Assembly: GCA_002307055.1 (NCBI GenBank) | Contig: DBTM01000062.1 | Location: forward strand, 1-38,333 | Length of the DNA: 38,333 bases | Origin: Clostridiales bacterium UBA1316 | GTDB taxonomy: Bacteria; Bacillota; Clostridia; Oscillospirales; Oscillospiraceae | Direction of reading: 5' to 3' | Part shown: positions 8,546 through 16,035 of the stretch, one piece after another | How positions within the stretch are numbered: position 1 is the first letter of the stretch | How the letters are laid out: every line of letters starts with the position of its first letter | Notes under the pieces: model-generated | Seen by the model: the letters and a program-made list of their open reading frames with translations, nothing else | The model's database searches: none | Told to the model about the DNA's origin: nothing | Position numbers and translations under genes: made by a program

Positions 8546-9181
8546 ATGAATACACTCATTCGTAATGAAAAAGAAAACGAATATAGAGAAATTGAAGAAT
8601 TAACTCGAGAAGCATTTTGGAACAAAGATGTTCCGGGCTGTGATGAGCACTTTATACTTCACAACTTGAGAAAATGTCCGGAATTCATACCGGAGTTAGA
8701 TTTTGTAGCTGTCGTAAACGGAGAACCTGTTGGGAACATCGTCTATAGTAAATCTATTGTTACTAATTCCGAGGGTGTTCGAAATGAGGTAATCACGTTT
8801 GGCCCAATAAGCGTTCTTCCTTCGCATCAAAAGAAAGGTGTGGGCAGCTCGCTAATTATGCATTCAATTAAAACTGCTAAAGATATGGGATACTCAGCTA
8901 TTTTGATTTATGGTGACCCAAGGTATTATAGCCGTTTCGGATTCAGGTGCGCTGAAAAGTATGATATTTGCTCATTTGACGGTAAATATGCAGCAGCGCT
9001 TTTAGCACTGCCATTACAGCCAAATGCTTTTGATATGATAAGCGGACGGTTTAATGAATGTGCAGCATTTCATACAGACGAAGCAAGGTTTAACGAATTT
9101 GAAAAAACATTTCCTATAAAAGAAAAAAGCATAACAGAGACTCAACAGGAGTTTAGACTTTTAGCAAGCCTTACATATTAG
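8546..9181 (+). CDS. GNAT-family N-acetyltransferase (YhbS-like)
   Basis: A 211-aa acetyl-CoA-dependent acetyltransferase. The CoA pyrophosphate loop is seen in VLPSHQKKGVGSSLI, followed by the GDPRYYSRFGF segment typical of COG3153 (YhbS) proteins. The acceptor is unknown; relatives act on small amines or proteins. GGAGG precedes the ATG with good spacing. Like the methyltransferase before it, it is AT-rich compared with the housekeeping genes around. Thirty-one bases after its stop the fragment of a second comM allele starts, so this gene lies directly at a recombination junction. Confidence 0.87.
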   Translation: MNTLIRNEKENEYREIEELTREAFWNKDVPGCDEHFILHNLRKCPEFIPELDFVAVVNGEPVGNIVYSKSIVTNSEGVRNEVITFGPISVLPSHQKKGVGSSLIMHSIKTAKDMGYSAILIYGDPRYYSRFGFRCAEKYDICSFDGKYAAALLALPLQPNAFDMISGRFNECAAFHTDEARFNEFEKTFPIKEKSITETQQEFRLLASLTY

Positions 9182-9212
9182 CATTATTTTTTTTTTGGAA
9201 GGAGCACCTCCT

Positions 9213-9341
9213 ATGGTCTCAAAAATACGTTCACTTGGTCTCGGCGGCATATCCGGCTATGAGGTGTCCGTCGAATGCTTCCTGTCAGGGGGGCTGCCGA
9301 ATTTTGATAGAGTGGGATACATAGTCCAGAAACATGAATAA
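9213..9341 (+). pseudogene. comM: 5' fragment of a second comM allele
   Basis: The first 32 codons of comM occur here with their own ribosome site (GGAAGGAG), then the frame runs into unrelated sequence and stops at 9339. The 32 residues are identical to those of the complete comM at 9933, and codons 1-11 are identical in DNA. Codons 12-32 carry 12 base differences in 10 codons, every one silent (for example Ser14 TCC here, AGT in the complete gene). A local copying error would not give that pattern. It points to two functional alleles from different lineages, joined when DNA carrying the Nudix gene and the other comM recombined into this place. The 42-codon frame probably has no function. 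Confidence 0.85.
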
Positions 9342-9390
9342 TGGTTTTTGATAAATAGACAAGAAGTGTAATTATCGTGTGAGGTTAAAA

Positions 9391-9882
9391 ATGAATGGTA
9401 AATTGAGAAATCTTGCTTCAATTTATATAATTAATAATGATAAAATCTTGATGCTTTATCGAATTGGCTCACGAGTGGTTGAACCATCTTGGTGTTCTAT
9501 CGGCGGGCATTTTGAAAGAGATGAGCTTAATGATGCAAGAGCTTGTGTATTACGCGAGCTTGAGGAAGAAATGAGTTTATGTGAAAGCGACCTGAATAAT
9601 TTAGAACTTCGCTATCTCACGCTAAGGCTTAAGAATAATGAAATTCGGCAAAATTATTTTTTCTTTGCAGATCTAAAGGAAGGCACTGAAGTATCGCTTG
9701 AATGCGATGAGGGTATACCAAAATGGTTTTCACTGAATGAACTAAACAATTTGAAAATGCCATATACAGCGCAATATGTAATGCAGCATTATATAAAAAT
9801 TGGCAGATTTACGAATGACCTATACTGCGGCAGCGCAACTGAGAATGACGTAGTTTTCACTGAGTTAAAAGAATTTAAATAA
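9391..9882 (+). CDS. Nudix hydrolase
   Basis: A 163-aa protein of the Nudix family, which hydrolyses nucleoside diphosphates linked to another moiety. The Nudix helix is recognisable at GGHFERDELNDARACV followed by LRELEEEMS, but it carries two extra residues between the first Glu and the REL core, and the usual EExG ends in Ser instead of Gly. Substrate is unknown. The start is the ATG at 9391 with GTGAGG six bases upstream, not the GTG at 9379, which is part of that ribosome site. The gene is AT-rich and sits precisely between the comM fragment and the intact comM, so it arrived with the recombined segment. Confidence 0.8.
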   Translation: MNGKLRNLASIYIINNDKILMLYRIGSRVVEPSWCSIGGHFERDELNDARACVLRELEEEMSLCESDLNNLELRYLTLRLKNNEIRQNYFFFADLKEGTEVSLECDEGIPKWFSLNELNNLKMPYTAQYVMQHYIKIGRFTNDLYCGSATENDVVFTELKEFK

Positions 9883-9932
9883 TTACAACACAAACTAACT
9901 TGTGAAAGTTAACCCACGAAAGGAGCTTCCCC

Positions 9933-11453
9933 ATGGTCTCAAAAATACGTTCACTTGGTCTCGGCGGAATCAGTGGATACGAGGTGTCTGTTGAATGCTT
10001 CCTGTCAGGCGGTTTGCCGAATTTTGATATTGTGGGGCTGGCCGACATTGCGGTGAAAGAGGCGCGGGAGCGGGTGCGGGCGGCGACAAAAAACTGCGGG
10101 ATCAAGTTCCCGATCAGCCGGATAACGGTCAATCTCGCGCCGGCCAATACAAAAAAGGCGGGGACGGTTTACGACCTTCCCGTGCTGCTTGGCATTTTAG
10201 TGGCCTCTGAGAATATCGAGCCGATCCCGGAGGACTGCGCTTTTATCGGCGAGCTGTCTCTGTCCGGTGAGCTCAAGCCGGTGAACGGCGCGCTGCCGAT
10301 GGCGTTCGCGGCGCAGAAAGCCGGTATTCAAAAGCTTTTCGTGCCGTCGGACAACGCCGCCGAGGCGTCGTATGCCACGGGGATTACGGTCTATCCCGTC
10401 GACCACGTCAGCAGCCTCCTCAGACATCTGGACGGGACGGCGCCGATCACGCCCGTCGAGCCCTCCGAGCCTGTCCCCGTTTACCCAGATTTCCTCGATT
10501 TTTCGGAGGTCAAGGGCCAGGAAAACGTCAAACGCGCGCTGGAGGTCGCCGCCGCGGGCGGGCACAATATTTTGCTTGTCGGTCCTCCGGGCGCGGGCAA
10601 GAGCATGCTGAGTAAGCGCCTGCCGACAATTCTGCCCGAAATGAGCCGCGACGAGATGCTCGAATGCACGGAAATCCATTCTGTCATGGGCCTGACAAGC
10701 CGGGAAAACCCGATTGTCACCACGCGTCCGTTCCGCTCCCCCCACCACACCATTTCGTCGACCGCCATGGCGGGCGGCACTTCAAACCCCAAGCCCGGCG
10801 AGATATCCCTCGCGCACAACGGCGTCCTGTTTCTTGACGAGATGCCGGAATTTACCTCAGATGTCCTGGAATCGCTCCGCCAGCCGCTGGAGGATGGCCA
10901 GGTGACGATATCGCGCGCCATCGCATCGGTGACGTATCCCTGCCGCTTCATGCTTGTCTGCGCCATGAACCCCTGCAAATGCGGCTGGTACGGCCATCCC
11001 TCTCACCGCTGCACCTGCTCGGAAAGCTCCGTTCAAAAATACCATGAGCGCTTATCAGGCCCCCTGCTCGATCGAATCGACATGTACATCGAAGTCCCCG
11101 CGCTCGAATTCGATGAGCTCCGCGAGCGTCCGAATTGCGAGTCCTCCGCCGATATCCGCAAGCGTGTCAACGAAGCCCGCCGCAAGCAGCGTGTCCGCTA
11201 CGAAAGCACCGGCACCGAGTGCAACGCCTACATCGGCTCCAAAATGCTCGACCAGTACTGCGCGCTCGACCCAGCCTGCGAAAAGCTCATGAAAGACGCC
11301 TACGAGCGCCTCGGCCTCACCGCCCGCTCCTACGACCGCATCCTCCGCGTCGCCCGCACCATCGCCGACCTCGCCGAAAGCGACACCATAACCCGCAGCC
11401 ATTTAGCCGAGGCAATACAATATCGGACATATGATTTTCGGGAGGAGAATTGA
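9933..11453 (+). CDS. comM: ComM/YifB-family AAA+ ATPase (Mg-chelatase-like)
   Basis: A 506-aa protein of the YifB/ComM family. In naturally transformable bacteria ComM is a hexameric helicase that extends branch migration during recombination of incoming DNA. Visible domains: N-terminal Lon-protease-like fold (first about 190 residues), then the Mg-chelatase AAA+ module with Walker A VGPPGAGKSM near residue 215, Walker B VLFLDEMPEF and a C-terminal lid domain with paired cysteines (NPCKCGWYGH...CTC), a family trait. AGGAG lies 7 bases before the ATG. The gene is GC-richer than both flanks. Its first 32 codons are repeated upstream at 9213. It is last in its local run; downstream sequence is decayed. 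Confidence 0.93.
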   Translation: MVSKIRSLGLGGISGYEVSVECFLSGGLPNFDIVGLADIAVKEARERVRAATKNCGIKFPISRITVNLAPANTKKAGTVYDLPVLLGILVASENIEPIPEDCAFIGELSLSGELKPVNGALPMAFAAQKAGIQKLFVPSDNAAEASYATGITVYPVDHVSSLLRHLDGTAPITPVEPSEPVPVYPDFLDFSEVKGQENVKRALEVAAAGGHNILLVGPPGAGKSMLSKRLPTILPEMSRDEMLECTEIHSVMGLTSRENPIVTTRPFRSPHHTISSTAMAGGTSNPKPGEISLAHNGVLFLDEMPEFTSDVLESLRQPLEDGQVTISRAIASVTYPCRFMLVCAMNPCKCGWYGHPSHRCTCSESSVQKYHERLSGPLLDRIDMYIEVPALEFDELRERPNCESSADIRKRVNEARRKQRVRYESTGTECNAYIGSKMLDQYCALDPACEKLMKDAYERLGLTARSYDRILRVARTIADLAESDTITRSHLAEAIQYRTYDFREEN

Positions 11454-11490
11454 TATAAACACTTCTGATAAAAACAAACAAACTCTATTA

Positions 11491-11601
11491 ATGCTGGAGG
11501 ATATTTACAAATGATTCTGGAGCTACAATCCCATTTGGTACAAAAACGGCTACAAAGAATATTTCAGACCGCAAGTAGCGTGGCCGATAGAACATAAATA
11601 A
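11491..11601 (+). pseudogene. Short decayed gene remnant with in-frame TGA
   Basis: One frame reads ATG, seven codons, TGA (11512-11514), then 28 further codons to TAA, giving an aromatic-rich peptide (FWSYNPIWYKNGYKEYF and onward) that looks like the C-terminus of a real protein. The TGA could come from a TGG (Trp). An overlapping frame starting at 11511, behind a good GGAGG, codes for only 28 unremarkable residues. I cannot name the parent family. It lies with other broken genes between comM and thiI. Confidence 0.3.
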
Positions 11602-11616
11602 AAAGGGGGCCAATTT

Positions 11617-12312
11617 GTGAAAATCGGTTTAGTTGCTGCTATGTATTGCGAAATTCAAGGTATTGATTTGCTATTAACTAATACAAAATGTGAAGAATTG
11701 TCACAATTTAAATTTCTCAAAGGGAATTTAGGTACGTCGGAAGTTATTACTGTATGCTGCGGTATTGGCTTGGTTAATTCTGCACTGGCAACCCAACTGT
11801 TAATAAATCATTTTTCGGTGGAATGTATTATAAACCCTGGCGTAGCAGGTGCTTTATCTAATGAACTAAACGTATGTGATGTTGTTATATCAAGAGATTC
11901 AACATATTAGGATTTTAATCCAAAACAACTAATGACAGGATTCCCACATATGAAAGATTTATATTTCTCTGCTGATGATGCTCTCTTGACAAAATGTATG
12001 GAGTTGTGTGGTGAAACAATATATCCGAACAAGATGATTATAGGGCGTGTGGTTTGTGGGCAACGATTTGTATCCGATTTGAAAACAAAAATTATGCTGC
12101 ACGACAATATGTCTGCCGACTGTGTTGAAATGGAAGGTGCCGCAATAGCACATGCTTGTTATCTCACAAAAACACCATACCTTATTATTCGTTCAATTTC
12201 TGATTGTTTAAATGATGTTGATGAAAATTCAAGCTTAAGTTTCAGGACGTTTTTAAATCTAGCTTCTGCTCAACTAACGAAAATTTTAGAAAAATTAATC
12301 TTATCAATTTAA
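11617..12312 (+). pseudogene. mtnN: MTA/SAH nucleosidase interrupted by one TAG codon
   Basis: Homologue of 5'-methylthioadenosine/S-adenosylhomocysteine nucleosidase (Pfs), which removes adenine from MTA and SAH. It begins with GTG behind AGGGGG. All catalytic positions are kept: Glu12, the EMEGAA segment that binds the ribose, and the Asp in SISDCLND. A single TAG at 11908-11910 interrupts the frame after residue 97; the same frame continues without a gap to 12312, for a full length of about 231 aa, as expected. The codon lies in the segment between Tyr and Asp (family pattern Y-H-D). One base change from TAT, TAC or CAG would explain it. Translation could restart at an ATG at 11932, but that would lack Glu12. 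The gene is strongly AT-rich. Confidence 0.8.
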
Positions 12313-12345
12313 TTGTTATACGGACAGTATATGCATATTATATAG

Positions 12346-12618
12346 CGTCTGTATGAATTGGAAGATGATTATTTTGAACGTGAAAATATGCAATCAAATA
12401 CATTCTCACTGATTGAATTGACATTGTTCCCGGGACGAAGCAAGGAAATGAAGAAAAAAGTAATGACCGAAATTACCCGCTTGCTCGGCGAACGTCTTTC
12501 AATACCCCCCGAAGATATTTTCATTGTCATCAATGAGCCGCCGCTTGATAATTGGGGAACGAGGGGAATACAGGCAAGCGACAGGACACTGACATACAAA
12601 AAGGATAACGACACTTAA
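12346..12618 (+). pseudogene. Tautomerase-family protein lacking its N-terminal half
   Basis: The frame from 12346 encodes the second half of a Tautomerase_2-type protein: RLYELEDDYFEREN, then LIELTLFPGRSKEMKK, then DIFIVINEPPLDNWGTRG. Members are about 130 aa and have a catalytic N-terminal Pro; here the first half, including that Pro, is absent and a TAG at 12343 lies right before the homology starts. A TTG at 12358 could be used as start but has no ribosome site. Most likely a remnant left by a deletion between this gene and the nucleosidase gene before it. Confidence 0.6.
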
Positions 12619-12635
12619 CAAGTAAGAAAATTAAG

Positions 12636-12664
12636 TTAACATATACCCTAATATAGTGTAGAAT
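12636..12664 (+). promoter_or_regulatory. Sigma-A promoter of thiI
   Basis: TTAACA (12636-12641) and TAGAAT (12659-12664) are separated by 17 bases; each differs from consensus at one base. The start site would be near 12671, leaving a leader of about 130 bases before thiI. The leader contains a 7-bp hairpin, GGGCGGA (12681-12687) with TCCGCCC (12695-12701), and no riboswitch that I recognise. Confidence 0.65.
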
Positions 12665-12803
12665 AATAAGACATGCGTTGGGGCGGATTCTGTGTCCGCC
12701 CGTCTCGTTCGTATTTACGCGGCGCAGCCGTGACGGATGAGGGAACTCCGGCGTGACAAGCGCCGACATACGGCATGATAAATAATTTGAACAGGAAACA
12801 CAC

Positions 12804-13979
12804 ATGGAAGATATGATACTCATCAAGCAGGGGGAGCTTGTGCTTAAGGGGCTCAACAGGAGGAGTTTTGAGGCGAAGCTGATTGGAAACATCAGGCGGC
12901 GGCTGAAGCCGTTCGGGGAGTTTAAGATATACAGCGTGCAGTCGACGATTTATGTGGAGCCGCAGAGCGGCGGCTGCGACATGGACGGGGCGTACAGCGC
13001 GGTAAAAACGGTTTTCGGTATCGTCGCGGTGGCGCGGGCCGTGGCTTGTGAAAAGGATAAGGACGCTATTTTCGAGGCGGCAAGGCGGTATCTGGGGGAC
13101 GAGCTGAGCCGGGCGAAAACGTTTAAGGTCGAGGCAAAGAGGTCGGACAAGAGCTTCCCGATGACGTCGATTGCATTGTCTCAATATGTCGGCGGGATGC
13201 TCAATGACTTATATCCGCACGTCGGAGTGGATGTGCATCATCCGGAATTTACCGTCCATCTGGAGGTCCGCGATTATGCGGCGTACGTCCATTCGCCGAG
13301 CGAGGAGGGCGCGGGCGGCATACCGGTCGGCATGGGCGGCAAGGTGGTTTCGCTCCTGTCGGGTGGCATTGACAGTCCGGTTTCAACCTACATGATTGCC
13401 AAGCGCGGCGTAACCGTTGTGCCGGTTCATTTTTTTTCTTTTCCGTATACCTCAATGCAGGCTAAGGAAAAGGTCGTTGAATTAACGCGGATCCTGACGC
13501 AGTACTGTTCCCGGCTCAAGCTTGAAATTGTACCTTTTACACATATCCAGGAGGAAATTCGGGAAAAATGCCCCGAAGAGCTTTTTACGATCATCATGCG
13601 CCGTTTTATGATGCGCATATCGGAGAGAATTGCCGATTATAATGACTGTACGGCGATCGTCACGGGAGAAAACCTCGGCCAGGTCGCCAGCCAGACGCTC
13701 GCGGCGATGGCGGTCACGGAGGAATGTGTCTCAATGCCCGTCCTGCGCCCCGTCATCGGATTCGATAAGCGGGAGATCATCGAAAGAGCCGTCAAAATCG
13801 GCACGATGGAGACCTCCATCCTGCCGTATGAGGATTGCTGCACCGTATTTACGCCGCGCCACCCGCGGACAAAGCCCCGTCTGGATGAGGTCACCGAGGC
13901 GGAAGCGGCACTCGATATCAAAGCGCTTGTTGAAGAAGCTTTCGCCAATATTGAAAGCGTCATTGTTGAGGTCTCCTAA
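12804..13979 (+). CDS. thiI: tRNA 4-thiouridine synthase ThiI (short form)
   Basis: A 391-aa ThiI, which adenylates U8 of tRNA and transfers sulfur to it, and in some bacteria also feeds thiamine synthesis. Domain order: N-terminal ferredoxin-like domain, THUMP domain (to about residue 165), then the PP-loop ATP pyrophosphatase with SGGIDSP near residue 186. The C-terminal rhodanese domain of the E. coli enzyme is absent, as is normal in Firmicutes; Cys345-Cys346 (motif EDCCTVF) lie where the catalytic Cys344 is placed in E. coli. AGGAAA precedes the ATG. The cysteine desulfurase that normally supplies sulfur is not next to it. Transcribed from its own promoter at 12636. Confidence 0.95.
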   Translation: MEDMILIKQGELVLKGLNRRSFEAKLIGNIRRRLKPFGEFKIYSVQSTIYVEPQSGGCDMDGAYSAVKTVFGIVAVARAVACEKDKDAIFEAARRYLGDELSRAKTFKVEAKRSDKSFPMTSIALSQYVGGMLNDLYPHVGVDVHHPEFTVHLEVRDYAAYVHSPSEEGAGGIPVGMGGKVVSLLSGGIDSPVSTYMIAKRGVTVVPVHFFSFPYTSMQAKEKVVELTRILTQYCSRLKLEIVPFTHIQEEIREKCPEELFTIIMRRFMMRISERIADYNDCTAIVTGENLGQVASQTLAAMAVTEECVSMPVLRPVIGFDKREIIERAVKIGTMETSILPYEDCCTVFTPRHPRTKPRLDEVTEAEAALDIKALVEEAFANIESVIVEVS

Positions 13980-14070
13980 CAAAAAAATCTGATGATGTGC
14001 ATTGACGGCAGGCAGCGCTTAGCCTTAAAATTATGATGTAGTCATTTAAACCAATATAGGAGGTTATCAT

Positions 14071-15324
14071 ATGACATACACAGCGGAAATTATCGGCGTC
14101 GGTACGGAGCTCCTGCTCGGGAACATTGCCAATACCGACGCTCAGGATGTATCCAGAGCGCTGTCTGAAATCGGCATTAATGTGTTTTTCCATACGGTTG
14201 TCGGCGATAACCCGGAGCGGGTCAAGCAGGCTGTCGCGATTGCGCGCCGCCGCGCCAACATCATCATCACAACAGGTGGCCTCGGCCCGACCTGCGACGA
14301 CCTGACAAAGCAGACGCTGGCCGAAGCCTTCGGCAAAAAGCTTATTTTTAATGAGGACGAGGCCAAAACAATCCGTGAATTCTTTGAGCAGCGCCTGCAC
14401 AATATGGAGATGACGGAGAACAATTTCCAGCAGGCCTATCTGCCGGAGGGCTGCACCATCTTCCATAACGGCTGCGGTACGGCGCCCGGCTGCGCCTTTG
14501 AAGCCGAGGGGACGCATGTGCTTATGCTGCCCGGCCCGCCGAGTGAATGCCGGGCAATGCTCGCCTCCTGCGCCATACCCTATCTGAAGGCGCTGTCGGA
14601 CGCCGAAATTCATTCGCACAACATCCACATCTTCGGTCTTGGCGAGAGCGCCGTCGAAGCGCGCCTGCGTGACATGATGCTCGAGATGGAAAACCCCACC
14701 CTGGCGCCGTACGCCAAAGACAGCGAGGTTCTGCTCCGGCTGACGGCCAAAGCCGCGTCCAAGGCGGAAGCGGAAACGATGATGGCGCCGGTTCTGGAGA
14801 AGCTGCGCGGCATCCTCGGCGACATTATTTACGGTATCGATACCGACAGCCTGGAAAACACGGTTGTTGGGCTGCTTAAAGAAAAAAACAAAACTTTATC
14901 GACAGCCGAATCCTGCACGGGCGGGCTGCTTTCCAAGCGCGTCACCGACATCGCCGGCGCTTCCCGCGTCTTCTTCGGCGGTGCCGTCACCTACGCCACG
15001 CAATCGAAAACCGCCATCCTCGGCGTGGACGCCGGGCTCATCAAAGAAAAGGGCGTTGCCAGCGCCGAAGTAGCCCAGCAGATGGCAATAATGGTCCGCC
15101 GCCGCTTCGGCACGGATATCGGCATCGGCATTACCGGCATCGCCGGTCCCGACACCGACGAATCGGGCCTTGCGCCCGGTACCGTCTTCGTCGCCCTGTC
15201 CGCGGAGGACAGCCTCTATTGCCGCAGCCTGTCGCTCTCCTTTGAGCGTCCCCGTATCCGCACCGCCGCGTCCAGCCACGCCCTTGACATGCTCAGACGG
15301 TATTTGACTGAGAAACCGATCTAA
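14071..15324 (+). CDS. cinA: CinA-family protein with NMN deamidase domain
   Basis: A 417-aa CinA with both usual parts: an N-terminal molybdopterin-binding-like (MoCF/COG1058) domain starting GTELLLGNIANTDAQ with the TTGGLGPTCDD loop, and a C-terminal PncC-type nicotinamide-mononucleotide deamidase domain starting near residue 276 (STAESCTGG). The enzyme recycles NMN formed by NAD-dependent DNA ligase; in some species cinA is co-expressed with recA in competence. TAGGAGG is spaced 7 bases from the ATG. The 91-base gap after thiI has no terminator, so read-through is possible. Confidence 0.95.
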   Translation: MTYTAEIIGVGTELLLGNIANTDAQDVSRALSEIGINVFFHTVVGDNPERVKQAVAIARRRANIIITTGGLGPTCDDLTKQTLAEAFGKKLIFNEDEAKTIREFFEQRLHNMEMTENNFQQAYLPEGCTIFHNGCGTAPGCAFEAEGTHVLMLPGPPSECRAMLASCAIPYLKALSDAEIHSHNIHIFGLGESAVEARLRDMMLEMENPTLAPYAKDSEVLLRLTAKAASKAEAETMMAPVLEKLRGILGDIIYGIDTDSLENTVVGLLKEKNKTLSTAESCTGGLLSKRVTDIAGASRVFFGGAVTYATQSKTAILGVDAGLIKEKGVASAEVAQQMAIMVRRRFGTDIGIGITGIAGPDTDESGLAPGTVFVALSAEDSLYCRSLSLSFERPRIRTAASSHALDMLRRYLTEKPI

Positions 15325-15353
15325 ATTATCGTAATACAGTGAGGTGAATCTAT

Positions 15354-16001
15354 ATGGCGACGTGGGTTTCCCATATGAGAATTGCGGAGCACTTCATAAA
15401 AAAGGACGAGCGGCTGAATCATGTCCGGTTCCTTGTCGGCAATATCGGCCCCGACTGCGGTGTGCCCAATGAGGACTGGAGCGTATTTACGCCGGACACA
15501 AACGTGACCCACTGGAAGTCAGCCGGCTCTGATACGATCAATGCCGAGGACTTTAAAAGCCGGTATCTGGCAGCGCAATGCGATAGCGAAAAGTATCCGT
15601 TTTACCTGGGCTATTACTATCATTTACTGACAGATATCGAATGGTCAAAATTTTACCAGCGAAAAAAAACGGAAGCGGTGTACGCCGATGGACTGATGAA
15701 AGACAACAATTTCATCTGGACAATCAAGAAAGACTGGTACGGGCAGGATCATCTGTTCCTGCAAAGCAACCCGGATTTTATTTTCTATACGCTATTTGCT
15801 AAGATTGACACGTTTCCCAACGAATATTTCAATTTCTTCCCGGACAACGCCTTTACAGATCGGGTTAAATATATTACCGGCTTTTATCTTTCTGCCCGCG
15901 AAGACCCGGACAGAGCTTTTCCGTACCTGACGAAACAGGAAATGGACGGTTTTATTGATGAAACCATAAGGACCATTGAAAACATGAACCCTGTTGCGTA
16001 G
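15354..16001 (+). CDS. Zinc-dependent phospholipase C-like protein
   Basis: A 215-aa protein of the zinc-dependent phospholipase C/S1-P1-like superfamily (Pfam Zn_dep_PLPC). Candidate zinc ligands are spread as expected: His7 in the TWVSHMRIA start, the Asp in NIGPDCG, His in VTHWK, and His and Asp in YYYHLLTD. There is no signal peptide, unlike the secreted clostridial phospholipases, so an intracellular role is likely and the lipase activity should not be assumed. GAGGTGA precedes the ATG. It lies between cinA and recD2 with small gaps and may simply share their transcript. Confidence 0.7.
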   Translation: MATWVSHMRIAEHFIKKDERLNHVRFLVGNIGPDCGVPNEDWSVFTPDTNVTHWKSAGSDTINAEDFKSRYLAAQCDSEKYPFYLGYYYHLLTDIEWSKFYQRKKTEAVYADGLMKDNNFIWTIKKDWYGQDHLFLQSNPDFIFYTLFAKIDTFPNEYFNFFPDNAFTDRVKYITGFYLSAREDPDRAFPYLTKQEMDGFIDETIRTIENMNPVA

Positions 16002-16035
16002 AACATAAATATTCGCCATACAGACGGAGGACGAC

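Noticed and set aside
5094..9882. A defence island (ATPase, exonuclease, methyltransferase)
   Set aside because: None of the proteins matches a known defence family, the methyltransferase looks like a small-molecule type and no restriction or toxin gene is present.
11908..11910. TAG in the nucleosidase gene as a pyrrolysine codon
   Set aside because: Pyrrolysine is known mainly in methylamine methyltransferases; no pyl gene is in the window and many neighbours are plainly decayed, so a nonsense mutation is simpler.
12648..13184. Leftward frame of 178 codons over the thiI start
   Set aside because: Overlaps thiI almost wholly, has no ribosome site or recognisable motif.
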